Source: a virus. Taken from it: a stretch of 35,273 nucleotides of DNA. A model generated the notes under the pieces. It had not been told where the DNA came from, ran no database searches, and saw only the letters and a program-made list of their open reading frames with translations. Numbering within the stretch: the first letter of the stretch is position 1; every line of letters begins with the position of its first letter. The stretch lies in the IMG/VR virus record IMGVR_UViG_3300044294_000577, positions 1-35,273 of that record. The stretch is one strand, 5' to 3'. A program made the position numbers and the translations under genes. This document shows positions 1 to 7,027 of the stretch, one piece after another.

Positions 1-1185
1 CTGACCGTCCGGCAGCGCGTTGCGGTTCTCAAGTTCGTTGATGTCATCGGCCGAGAGCCAGCCCCACTGCCGCCCGATCGAGTAGGCGCGATAGCGGCTG
101 AGCAGGTCGCCGCGCAGGGTTCCGTCGAGGTCATACTCAATGAAGTATTCTTCATGCTCTCGGTCGGAGAGCAGCGTGTTTTCCATTTCCTGTTCGGACA
201 TCGCCGCCAGCGGAACGAGGCAGTCGCCCCGGTAGCTGATCGACTGGTGTTCGATGTTGCTGAACGTCGCCCGGTCCAGGATCCCGATCTTATGGGGCGG
301 CATGCGGAAGATGGTGCACATCTCGACAGCCTGCTGCTTGCGCAGTTCGACCAGCTGGGCGTCGTTGTTGTTGCTCGACCACTGCTTGAGCTTCAGCCCC
401 AGCTCGAAGATCGCCACCTTGCCGGCGTTGTCGACGCCGGACAGAACCTCTTCGATCTGCCGGCGCGTACGGTTGGCGACGTCGTCGTTCGGAAAGGTCT
501 TGTCCGTTTCGACGACGGCCGACGGGCGGGCGCCGTTGCGGAAGAACTTCGCCGCGAAAAGCTCGGCGGCCACCGCTAGGCCGATGGCATCCTTGTGCGT
601 CGCGATTGGCGACACACCGTAGATGCCGCCGTTCTCGCCAGCGTCGGTAGAGCCGCGGTAGTGGTGGTGCAGCATCTCTTGGTGGTTCAGGCCATGGATC
701 GTGCCGCGACCATTGCGCCGGAGGTCGAAGAAGGGCTCGCCGTCATCGGCCCACTTGTGCGTGACATAGCCGCGCTTGATCGGCGTGATCTGGGTGACCT
801 CGCCAAACCCGTTGCGGATCGGACGCGCGTAAGCGTTGCCCCCGGTCAGCGCGGTGCTGAACATGGCCTTGCGCCAGGAGTAGCTGGTCAGCCAGCGCGC
901 CGGGCGGTCCTTCAGCAGCCGGTACAGTGGGTGGTCCTTGGCCCGCTCGCGCCCGCCGCCCTTCTTGCGGCGATAGAGCACCAGCGGATGCGCCGCCATA
1001 TCGTCACTCAGCGTGTGGATGATCGCTGAGAAGCCAGGAACGGACAGCGCCTCGGCCACACCGATCCGCAAACCCGTGGCCGTCATCTGGTTACCCAGGA
1101 CGGACATCAGCCACGGCGTTGGGTCAGATGTTCCACTGACCTGTTGCGACTGAGCGACCGGACCGCCGAGAAGCGCGCTCAGCAT
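1..1185 (-). CDS. Phage portal protein, HK97 family (partial, runs off the left edge)
   Basis: The reading frame is open from the ATG at 1185 to the window edge, giving the first 395 residues. The portal forms the dodecameric DNA gate of the capsid and docks the terminase. Family features I can read are a middle segment with LAVAAELFAAKFFRNGARP, then RMPPHKIGILDRATFSNIEH, then YDLDGTLRGDLLSRY and SIGRQWGWLSADDINELE near the edge. These match the HK97-type portal pattern in which a short conserved core precedes an N-E-x-R-x-x-x-x-L-P segment. The C-terminus is missing only because the window ends. The start codon overlaps the stop of the upstream 49-residue gene (TGATG), so the two are probably translationally coupled. 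Large terminase lies just upstream, the standard order. Confidence 0.93.
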   Translation of the reverse strand, partial: MLSALLGGPVAQSQQVSGTSDPTPWLMSVLGNQMTATGLRIGVAEALSVPGFSAIIHTLSDDMAAHPLVLYRRKKGGGRERAKDHPLYRLLKDRPARWLTSYSWRKAMFSTALTGGNAYARPIRNGFGEVTQITPIKRGYVTHKWADDGEPFFDLRRNGRGTIHGLNHQEMLHHHYRGSTDAGENGGIYGVSPIATHKDAIGLAVAAELFAAKFFRNGARPSAVVETDKTFPNDDVANRTRRQIEEVLSGVDNAGKVAIFELGLKLKQWSSNNNDAQLVELRKQQAVEMCTIFRMPPHKIGILDRATFSNIEHQSISYRGDCLVPLAAMSEQEMENTLLSDREHEEYFIEYDLDGTLRGDLLSRYRAYSIGRQWGWLSADDINELENRNALPDGQ

Positions 1186-1334
1186 CAGGCCTTCCTCAAC
1201 GCGCCGAAGACAGCGACGGCGACCAGTGCGCCGCCCACTACGATGAAGGCGGCAGGTACGCTGAGCATGGCGGTGCCCCAGCCGACGGAGGCGAGGCCGA
1301 CGACGGCAAGGCCGGTGCGAACGCGCTCGACCAT
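1185..1334 (-). CDS. Small membrane protein between terminase and portal (49 aa)
   Basis: This 49-residue protein starts MVERVRTGLAVVGL and is almost entirely hydrophobic, with two predicted membrane segments (about residues 8-26 and 28-46) and a basic end (ALRKA). It starts 2 bases after the terminase stop and its own stop overlaps the portal start, so it sits tightly in the packaging operon. A longer open frame in the same register extends upstream into the terminase gene, but that part is a shadow. I cannot assign a function. A role in head assembly or in the host membrane is only a guess. Confidence 0.7.
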   Translation of the reverse strand: MVERVRTGLAVVGLASVGWGTAMLSVPAAFIVVGGALVAVAVFGALRKA

Positions 1335-1336
1335 AG

Positions 1337-3166
1337 TCACCCCCAAACCTTGATTTCGAAGTCGTCCGGCAACATCTCGCCGGCCGCGCCGTCGGCGCTG
1401 TAGGTCGCGGCTCCGACGGCCATCGCGTTTGTCACGAGACCGTCGATGCGGCCGCGCGATGCCTTCTTGTCGAAGGCGCGGTTCTTCTGGCCGTCGGAGA
1501 TCACCTTCGCGTTGCCCGCGCACATGTAAGTGACAGGGCTGGCGTCGATCGTAATCCACCGCTTGAGGATCAGGTCTTCGAACCTCTCGACCGACCTGGG
1601 CATGCACAGCTGCTTGTCCTCGAAGCGGACCTGCACGCCCTGCGCATGGCTGACGAGTTTCAACCCGATGCCGTTGGGTTCTTTCGGGCCCTTGTAGCGC
1701 CAGACCGCAAAGCCGATGTCCCCGCAGGCCTTCTCGAAGTCGGCGATGCCGGCCGGGTCGAACGCAAGGCATTGCAGGTCGTGAACCGCTGCAATCTCGG
1801 CCAGCTGCTGGGCGACGAACGTCTTGTCGATCGTCGGCGCATCCAGCGCGACCAGGTCGACCTTCGGATCCTCGACCCACTCCTCGTACTTAGCGCCTTC
1901 CTTCTTGGCGCGGTCAGCCAGACCTGGGCGCGTCGTCCAGTACCAGGTCTTCGTGTAAAACCGCCCGTCCTTCAGCCAGATGACCGTCAGGGCGGTAAGG
2001 TCGTTCTTTTGCGACAGGTCGAGAGCCGCCCAGCACTGGCAGCCAATGAAGTCGTCCGGATTGACGCGCCCCTGAACGCGGATCCACGACTCCTCGTCAG
2101 TCCAGAAGTCCACAACGCCGGCGGGGATGCCGAAGTACAGGCGCTTGACCGACATCGCCGTCGAGATCCGCGCCTTGGCCGTGTTGACCTCGCCCCGGAT
2201 ATTTTCGATCGGGAACGTGACATTGAGAGCGGGCAGAGCCTTGGGCCAACAGGCTTCGTTGTCGAAGACAGTCTCGCGGTCAGCTTTGTCGACACGGGCG
2301 ATGAAAGCGAAGGCCTCGTCGTCGTCGATCTCGCCCTTCAGGACCTTCTGATAAAACTCCGAGTACTCGGTGCCGATGATCTGCGTCGTCGCCGGTGTGT
2401 TCGTGCCCAGGAGCATGAAAGCATCGCCCGGCATCTTCGCGATCGCGCGCTGCCAGGTTTCCAACGACGTGTTGGTCTTGAACTCGTGGATCTCATCCGC
2501 CAGCACCACCACCGGGCGCGGTCCAGAGATAGCGTCACCGTTCGCGAGGGCCTGAAACTTCGACCCGGTGTCAGGGTGCTCGATCTTCCAGGCGTTATCA
2601 CCCTCGCCCCGGATGATGACTTCGCCTCTGTGTTCCAGCGTGTCCCACTCGCCTTCCCCGTCGGGGATCGGCGCGCGGCACATCGCCACCGCATCGCGAA
2701 ACAGCACGTTGGCGGTCGCGCGGTCTTGGCCGATGGCGTAGGCCTCGGCGCGCTTGACGCCATGATACCCCGTCATCAGCAGGCCAACGCCCGCCATCAG
2801 GGGGCTCTTGGCCTGCCCCTTCCCTGTCTCAAGCCAGCCCGAGCGAAATCGGAGCCGGCCGCTCGCCTTCTTCCAGCCGAACAGGCTGCCGACCGTGAAC
2901 ATGTGCCACGGGAGCAGATTGAAGGGCTTCCCCTCGTGCGCGCCCGCAGTGATCGACAAGATCGCAGGAAAGAAGCGCTGCACACGCGAGGCTGCGGCCG
3001 CATCCCAGTAGAGACCTCGAGACGGACCGTCGCGTAGATCGCGCAGATGCCGCTCGGCGGCCATGATGGCCAGCTCGCCGGAAACAAAGACGCCGTTGAC
3101 CGTGTCCTGCGCCCACGCCGTCGTGGGGTCAGCTGCTCCGAGGCTTGAGGAACTCGTCGGAGCCAC
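1337..3166 (-). CDS. terL: Phage terminase large subunit
   Basis: This 609-residue protein is the ATP-driven DNA packaging motor and nuclease. The N-terminal ATPase part shows the family lead-in VNGVFVSGELAIMAAERHLR (about residues 23-42), a Walker A-like GKGQAKS (115-121) and a Walker B VVVLADE (219-225). The C-terminal RNase H-like nuclease shows acidic positions in ALDLS (D383) and ALDAP (D442) and a late RIDGLVTNA segment. This matches the Terminase_1, HK97-like family in order and length. The start overlaps the end of the small terminase gene by 38 bases. Later in-frame starts would remove the conserved N-terminus. Long plus-strand frames over this gene are antisense shadows. Confidence 0.95.
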   Translation of the reverse strand: MAPTSSSSLGAADPTTAWAQDTVNGVFVSGELAIMAAERHLRDLRDGPSRGLYWDAAAASRVQRFFPAILSITAGAHEGKPFNLLPWHMFTVGSLFGWKKASGRLRFRSGWLETGKGQAKSPLMAGVGLLMTGYHGVKRAEAYAIGQDRATANVLFRDAVAMCRAPIPDGEGEWDTLEHRGEVIIRGEGDNAWKIEHPDTGSKFQALANGDAISGPRPVVVLADEIHEFKTNTSLETWQRAIAKMPGDAFMLLGTNTPATTQIIGTEYSEFYQKVLKGEIDDDEAFAFIARVDKADRETVFDNEACWPKALPALNVTFPIENIRGEVNTAKARISTAMSVKRLYFGIPAGVVDFWTDEESWIRVQGRVNPDDFIGCQCWAALDLSQKNDLTALTVIWLKDGRFYTKTWYWTTRPGLADRAKKEGAKYEEWVEDPKVDLVALDAPTIDKTFVAQQLAEIAAVHDLQCLAFDPAGIADFEKACGDIGFAVWRYKGPKEPNGIGLKLVSHAQGVQVRFEDKQLCMPRSVERFEDLILKRWITIDASPVTYMCAGNAKVISDGQKNRAFDKKASRGRIDGLVTNAMAVGAATYSADGAAGEMLPDDFEIKVWG

Positions 3167-3560
3167 GCGTCACCTTCGCTTTCCTCGTCGTCTTCACCGC
3201 CGAACCGCGGCGGCGGGGCGAGATGCAAAGCTCGGTTTCGAGAGAGGTGATCTGCTCGGAGGCCTGGCGCATGATCGGCCAGGCCGGGTTCGTCTGCGGG
3301 ACCTTAGTCCGACGGGCCCGGAGGATCGCGCCGTCGCCGGCCAGCGACTTTGCCGCCCGTTCGTAGATGACCCGGAACTCGACCAGCCGTTTGATCGCGT
3401 GGCCATTCGCCACCGACAGCGTTCCCTCGCCGGATAGCTCTCGGGTGACGATGCCCCACTGCTCTCGTGCCATCTCGACGTCGAGAACGTCGTTATAGAT
3501 CAGCGACCATTCCGGCTCTGGCGGGAGGCCGTCGCCGCCAGCGATTGTCGCTAGTGACAT
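3129..3560 (-). CDS. terS: Phage terminase small subunit, P27 family
   Basis: The protein (143 residues from the ATG at 3560) recognises phage DNA and hands it to the large subunit. The body fits the P27 family: EWSLIYNDVLDVEMAREQWG, then a long helix VEFRVIYERAAKSLAGDG, then NPAWPIMRQASEQITSLE, and a basic tail. A GTG at 3566 is possible but lies too close to the GGGGG stretch. The ATG at 3560 has that purine run about 8 bases upstream and is preferred. The ribosome binding site lies in one arm of a perfect 7-bp hairpin (3564-3580). It sits directly before terL, the usual arrangement. Confidence 0.88.
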   Translation of the reverse strand: MSLATIAGGDGLPPEPEWSLIYNDVLDVEMAREQWGIVTRELSGEGTLSVANGHAIKRLVEFRVIYERAAKSLAGDGAILRARRTKVPQTNPAWPIMRQASEQITSLETELCISPRRRGSAVKTTRKAKVTRGSDEFLKPRSS

Positions 3561-3563
3561 GCC

Positions 3564-3580
3564 CACCCCCTACGGGGGTG
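3564..3580 (-). promoter_or_regulatory. Hairpin enclosing the terS ribosome binding site
   Basis: CACCCCC and GGGGGTG form a perfect 7-bp inverted repeat with a 3-base loop. On the minus-strand mRNA the second arm contains the GGGGG that would serve as the Shine-Dalgarno of terS, 3 bases before its ATG region. Folding would hide the site. That it regulates translation is inference. Confidence 0.45.
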
Positions 3581-3638
3581 ACCGAAACCCCCCTTCAGAA
3601 AATCCGATTCAGTGCGAACGGTGGACCCAGCCCGGTCC

Positions 3639-3965
3639 TTACGACGAAGGTCCACAGGGATTTGCACCCCCCTCCCCCCGACCGACGAGGTCGATCGAGG
3701 CCACGCGCACGAGGCGCTGGGCGCCATAGCGTTCTTCGGTCAGCCTGATGGTGACGGTCGGAAGGCGCGCCAGGCTCACATCAACCGCAGCTTCGCACTC
3801 GGCGGGTAGCGCATCGCCTGCGACCACCAGCCGGACAATGCCGTAGCGGTTCGAATGCTCAGAGTTGATGACCTCAAGACCGTGATCGTTCATCGGACCG
3901 AGGACGTGGCGCAGGACAGTCGTCGAAATCTCCACGACTGCGCGCCGCGTGGAGTGCATGGTCAC
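3639..3965 (-). CDS. Conserved-looking phage protein of unknown function (108 aa)
   Basis: The frame encodes 108 residues beginning MTMHSTRRAVVEIS. The middle reads as alternating strands and helices (HSNRYGIVRLVVAGDALP, then LPTVTIRLTEERYG), suggesting a small alpha/beta fold. I see no catalytic motif and do not recognise the family. It begins with an ATGA overlap with the upstream 153-residue gene, so it belongs to the packaging operon. A short tail after the last strand is glycine-rich. The minus-strand interval between its stop and terS (78 bases) has C-rich and G-rich runs but no gene. Confidence 0.7.
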   Translation of the reverse strand: MTMHSTRRAVVEISTTVLRHVLGPMNDHGLEVINSEHSNRYGIVRLVVAGDALPAECEAAVDVSLARLPTVTIRLTEERYGAQRLVRVASIDLVGRGEGGANPCGPSS

Positions 3966-4423
3966 GCTCCGGCCCGGCTGCAGAAGAACGGCAGCACGTA
4001 GAAGTAGCCCGGCGCAGCGAACTTCACCTTCTTACCGTTCAGCAGCTCGACGACACGACGACGCTGATCATCTGTCAGGTGCTGGAAGTAGAACTTGGTC
4101 TCGGCGATCTCTCGCGTGACCCAGTGCGTGCAGGTGTCTGGGCCTTTGCAGTCCGAGCTGGCGCCGCAGTCACGATAGGTCTGCTTGAACGGCGTGCCGC
4201 CGTCGTTGCGGATGTAAGCCTTGTAGCTCTTGTCAGTGGGGACGATGGTCACGTCGCCAGCTTCAAGCCGCGCCATGAAATCATCCTGGTGAAGGCTGCC
4301 GCAGTAGCCGCACCGGTTGTCGGGCTGCCGCCAGCTCGTCTCGCCATTGAACGGGCGCATGAATGGGCTGTCAGGGCCGCCGCCATTCTCAACAGCGCGA
4401 GGGCAGAAGAACGTGTCGGTCAT
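3962..4423 (-). CDS. Phage protein with a Cys-x-x-Cys site, unknown function (153 aa)
   Basis: This 153-residue protein has an early CGYCGSLHQDDFM segment that looks like half of a zinc site, with further cysteines in YRDCGASSDCKGPDTCTHW. Later it reads ETKFYFQHLTDDQRRRVVELLN, a stretch that recurs in phage hypothetical proteins I have seen near terminases. I cannot name a function. The start is well supported: GGAGG lies 7 bases before the ATG at 4423. A G/C-rich hairpin (4449-4467) stands just upstream. It overlaps the next gene by ATGA and is probably co-transcribed with the small terminase. Confidence 0.75.
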   Translation of the reverse strand: MTDTFFCPRAVENGGGPDSPFMRPFNGETSWRQPDNRCGYCGSLHQDDFMARLEAGDVTIVPTDKSYKAYIRNDGGTPFKQTYRDCGASSDCKGPDTCTHWVTREIAETKFYFQHLTDDQRRRVVELLNGKKVKFAAPGYFYVLPFFCSRAGA

Positions 4424-4448
4424 GACGACCTCCGTGGGTGGAGCGAGG

Positions 4449-4467
4449 GGCGGGGTTCGGCCCCGCC
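4449..4467 (-). terminator. GC-rich hairpin upstream of the 153-aa gene
   Basis: GGCGGGG and CCCCGCC pair over a 5-base loop. A second perfect hairpin, CCCGCAG/CTGCGGG, lies at 4584-4601 in the same 197-base intergenic segment after the HNH gene. Neither is followed by a clear T run on the minus strand, so they may be weak terminators, RNA processing sites or DNA-level signals. Confidence 0.35.
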
Positions 4468-4620
4468 TGTCCCTGTCGGGTAGGGTTGCGCGCGGCGCCC
4501 TCGCAGAAACTGGTGAAGCAGCGCGCTCGCCCGCGGCGTCCCCTTAGGTACGCGCTTGTATGTGAGACGGGCGAGGCGCTGAACCCGCAGCACGCTGCGG
4601 GCGGGTATGTGGCCTGGCGC

Positions 4621-5019
4621 TTAGGCTGAGCGCCTATTCCAGGGATGAAGCGGATCCGTTGGCCGACCGTCTACGTCGCAGCCGACGATGTAGCCCCGCA
4701 CTTCGAGCTGCTGCTTCACCACGTCGTGGTCATCAGGGCAGAGCGTCTGGAACGGGCCGGCGAAGAACTTCTCGACGTCGCCCTTGTGGGGTTCGATGTG
4801 GTCGCACACCAGGAAGCGCCGGCGAGGATCCTGCTGTCGGTGGCCTGAGTTGGTCAGGCTGCCATCATTGACGATGCCCCGGGCCAGACAGAAGCGGCAG
4901 AGCGGCTCTTGGTCCAGGTGGGCCTTCCGCGTAGCGCGCCAGCGCGGGGTCTTGTAGAGACGCCGGTACTCCGCTGCTTCCTCGCTGCGGTAGTCGGTCC
5001 GGCTGGAAGGTCGGGTCAC
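4621..5019 (-). CDS. HNH endonuclease next to the terminase genes
   Basis: This 132-residue protein has the layout of phage HNH nucleases that assist terminase in cutting cohesive ends. Two residues CRFC (about 41-44) begin the zinc-binding part. The core reads VCDHIEPHKGDVEKFF, then QTLCPDDHDVVKQ, supplying the DH of the first strand, an N/D position and the last H. The tail VDGRPTDPLHPWNR is typical of this group. The start is a GTG at 5019 with GGGAGG 7 bases upstream; an ATG two bases earlier runs straight into a stop. HNH, small terminase and large terminase occur in this order in many HK97-like phages, which supports the role by context. Confidence 0.88.
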   Translation of the reverse strand: MTRPSSRTDYRSEEAAEYRRLYKTPRWRATRKAHLDQEPLCRFCLARGIVNDGSLTNSGHRQQDPRRRFLVCDHIEPHKGDVEKFFAGPFQTLCPDDHDVVKQQLEVRGYIVGCDVDGRPTDPLHPWNRRSA

Positions 5020-5043
5020 ATGGCCGCCTCCCTAAACGAAGAA

Positions 5044-5071
5044 GCGCCCCGGACTTGTGTCGGCGGGGCGC
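5044..5071 (-). terminator. Inverted repeat before the HNH gene
   Basis: GCGCCCCG and CGGGGCGC form a perfect 8-bp stem with a 12-base loop. Read leftwards, the stem is followed by TTCTTCG, so it could be a weak intrinsic terminator for the genes between 5155 and 5819. It could equally be part of a packaging (cos) region, which often lies beside HNH and terS. Confidence 0.4.
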
Positions 5072-5154
5072 AGCTCTTCGATCGTTCATAAGTGCATAAA
5101 TGTGTGGTCGTTGATTCGACGCCCATGTGCAAGCGTCTGGCCAAGCGCTCACCG

Positions 5155-5424
5155 TCAGGCCTGCTGCCTCTCACTCAACCACTGAAGCGCCAACGCCTTG
5201 ACCGCATCGATCGTCTCCTCTCGGGTGCGCTCCCTAGATGGATAGGGCGGAACTGCGCCTGGCAGGCGCATCGGTCCCGATTGCGAAACGGCCAACAGGG
5301 GGTCGACTACGCGCCATTCGCCGCTGAAATTTTCCCAAACTTCCCACGAAGTAAGAAAGCCAGGAAACACCCCTACATTGCCAAGGGTGAACCCGTCTTT
5401 GTGCGGCTCCCAGCCATCGGTCAC
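5155..5424 (-). CDS. Unknown small protein (89 aa)
   Basis: I do not recognise this protein. It starts VTDGWEPHKDGFTLGNVG and is rich in aromatic and acidic residues in its middle, with a helical C-terminus (REETIDAVKALALQWLSE). The open frame extends to a TTG at 5439, but the GTG at 5424 has GGGAGG 7 bases upstream and overlaps the stop of the upstream gene (GTGA). I therefore place the start there. The 130 bases after its stop contain no gene, only a strong inverted repeat. Confidence 0.6.
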   Translation of the reverse strand: MTDGWEPHKDGFTLGNVGVFPGFLTSWEVWENFSGEWRVVDPLLAVSQSGPMRLPGAVPPYPSRERTREETIDAVKALALQWLSERQQA

Positions 5425-5819
5425 GAGCGCGCCTCCCAAGCCCCAACAGGGAAGGTCTCACGGACGTCGTCAAGAAAGCTGCGAAACTCATCGACTGCTC
5501 GACCGTGCATCTTGGCTCTCAGGCGCTCCTCGACGGCATCAAGGGCTGGGCTCAAGATGGCGACAAGCGCCGCAAGGGCGTCCTCGTCCGAAGTGTCGTC
5601 GGCCTTCATGATCGGTAGGGCTGGCGGCGCGCCCTTAATGACCGATGAGTAGTCCCACACCGAATAGGCCACCATAGGTGGGAGCGGTGATGTCGGGCCT
5701 AACGATGCTACTTCTGGATCCGCGTAAGTCGGAAAGTCGGGAACAAGCGCTCGCGAGCCATGTCCGAATGTCATGGTCTCGCCGTGCACTGGGCCGTCGA
5801 TCATCAGGTAGGTCTTCAT
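5421..5819 (-). CDS. Unknown phage protein (132 aa)
   Basis: A 132-residue acidic protein. The N-terminus (MKTYLMIDGPVHGETMTFG) looks like a beta-rich domain with proline-rich loops. The second half (residues about 75-115) is helical and rich in Asp and Glu, and could form a coiled coil or dimer contact. No known motif is seen. It starts at ATG 5819 with AGGG 9 bases upstream and overlaps the following gene by 4 bases, so the pair is an operon. A likely terminator for the upstream operon lies at 5858-5881. Confidence 0.6.
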   Translation of the reverse strand: MKTYLMIDGPVHGETMTFGHGSRALVPDFPTYADPEVASLGPTSPLPPMVAYSVWDYSSVIKGAPPALPIMKADDTSDEDALAALVAILSPALDAVEERLRAKMHGRAVDEFRSFLDDVRETFPVGAWEARS

Positions 5820-5857
5820 GGAGTGACCCTATCAACGAGAACACGGGTTTTAAAGAC

Positions 5858-5881
5858 GCGCCCGGCGGTGAGGCGGGGCGC
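5858..5881 (-). terminator. Probable terminator of the replication operon
   Basis: Read leftwards, GCGCCC pairs with GGGCGC across a G/C-rich loop and is followed by GTCTTTAAAA. The stem lies just after the stop of the 285-residue gene and before the small 5819 gene. The T run is short, so termination would be partial. Confidence 0.45.
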
Positions 5882-5889
5882 GCTTTCGC

Positions 5890-6747
5890 TTAGATCCTGG
5901 ACGGCCGTACGCGCGAGCGCCGCTCAACGGTCAGGAGCGGATCGCCCGTCGCCGTGACGAACTGGGTCTCCTCGACAATGTAGGCAGGCGTCCGGCGTGG
6001 CGCCTGCGGGACGGACTGGATGTCCTGGCTAAGGCGCCGCGCTGCGCTTCGGACGATATCGCAGCCCTGCAGCAGGAGCGTGCGCCCCTCCTCCCAGCGG
6101 CTGTTGGCGAACCGCTCGATCTCCGCCTTCTCGGCCTCTGTCGGCTCGCGTTCCTCGGCCTTGATCTTCGCGGCCTTGGTCTTGGCGATGACCCGATGGT
6201 TGATCCACTGCGGCCAGGACTCGTCAATGCAGACGCGCTGCATCTCGTCGCGCACCGCCTTGGGCATCAGGTCGTTGATAGACTTCCAGCGCGCCAGGAC
6301 CTGGGCGGCGCGTTGCTGCCGCTCGAGCCCTTCCTCTTCGCCGACCACCGCCCCGGGACGAGACATCGCCGAATCCCAGATCGCCGCCACTTCGCGGGCC
6401 TCGAGGTCGCGGAACTCCACGCCGCGGTAGTCGACAACGCTGGTCGGCGTCGAAATGTCGACGGCGGTCGGAACGGACGGACCACCGCTCATGGCGGCGC
6501 GGTAGAGGCTGGCGTATGTTCCGGCGGCGCGGTGATCGATCTCCCGGATCCAGCCATTGGCCAGAGCCGCGTCCAGGGGGTTGGTGGCCTTGGTGATGTC
6601 ATCGCATAGCGCTTGCCTGCGTTCGATCACCACCGCGTTCTTCGGATTGACTGGCTTCAGGCGTCCCGAGGGGTAGCGATCCCCCTCCTTGCGCGGACGG
6701 CCCTGACGGGCTCGCAGGCTCTTCGCCCTCTTGGCCTTCTTCGACAT
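5890..6747 (-). CDS. Phage protein with basic GRPRK N-terminus, unknown function (285 aa)
   Basis: The 285-residue product begins with a very basic segment (KKAKRAKSLRARQGRPRKEG) that resembles an AT-hook, followed by RYPSGRLKPVN, a signature I associate with phage proteins encoded near the terminases of alphaproteobacterial phages. The middle is mostly helical with many charged residues (for example about residues 190-215, KTKAAKIKAEEREPTEAEKA). No enzyme motif is visible. A DNA-binding or regulatory role is an inference from the basic tail. It begins 1 base after the stop of the upstream gene, so it belongs to the leftward operon, and is probably its last gene before the terminator at 5858-5881. 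Confidence 0.7.
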   Translation of the reverse strand: MSKKAKRAKSLRARQGRPRKEGDRYPSGRLKPVNPKNAVVIERRQALCDDITKATNPLDAALANGWIREIDHRAAGTYASLYRAAMSGGPSVPTAVDISTPTSVVDYRGVEFRDLEAREVAAIWDSAMSRPGAVVGEEEGLERQQRAAQVLARWKSINDLMPKAVRDEMQRVCIDESWPQWINHRVIAKTKAAKIKAEEREPTEAEKAEIERFANSRWEEGRTLLLQGCDIVRSAARRLSQDIQSVPQAPRRTPAYIVEETQFVTATGDPLLTVERRSRVRPSRI

Positions 6748-6748
6748 G

Positions 6749-7027
6749 CTAGGTTCCCGACGTGGTGGGCGCGCTGGCCTTTGGCTTCAACGCGTGCTGG
6801 TTTCCAACGGCCTCGCAGATGCGTTCCCACGTCGACTGCTCCATGAACCGCCAATGACTGTTTTGTCCCTTGGTTCTGGTATTCGCTCCATCCACCTCGG
6901 CGTATTTTTTTAGCAGGTCCTTCCCGGCGCTGGCGGTGTGCTTGGCGCAGATGAACGGCCTGTCCGGCTTGGTCGGTTTCCCGGTCCGGCGACAGTCGAG
7001 GACGATGCAGCAGGGGTGGTTCGTCAC
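6749..7027 (-). CDS. Small putative zinc-binding phage protein (92 aa)
   Basis: The 92-residue protein begins MTNHPCCIVLDCRRTGKPTK and continues PFICAKHTASA. The cysteines at about 6, 7 and 12 and a later C-x-x-H pair could hold one zinc ion. The rest is basic and helical. The start is a GTG at 7027 that overlaps the stop of the replication gene (GTGA), and the gene is followed 1 base later by the next one. It may be a DNA- or RNA-binding accessory factor, but nothing here proves it. Confidence 0.6.
   Translation of the reverse strand: MTNHPCCIVLDCRRTGKPTKPDRPFICAKHTASAGKDLLKKYAEVDGANTRTKGQNSHWRFMEQSTWERICEAVGNQHALKPKASAPTTSGT

Noticed and set aside
1185-1880. 231-residue minus-strand frame reaching from the small membrane protein into terminase
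   Set aside because: Only the last 49 residues are non-shadow; the rest overlaps terminase in another register.
1646-3037. 463-residue plus-strand frame opposite the large terminase
   Set aside because: Lies antisense to a gene with clear terminase motifs; its translation shows no family and is Arg/Asp/Val rich as expected from GC-rich antisense frames.
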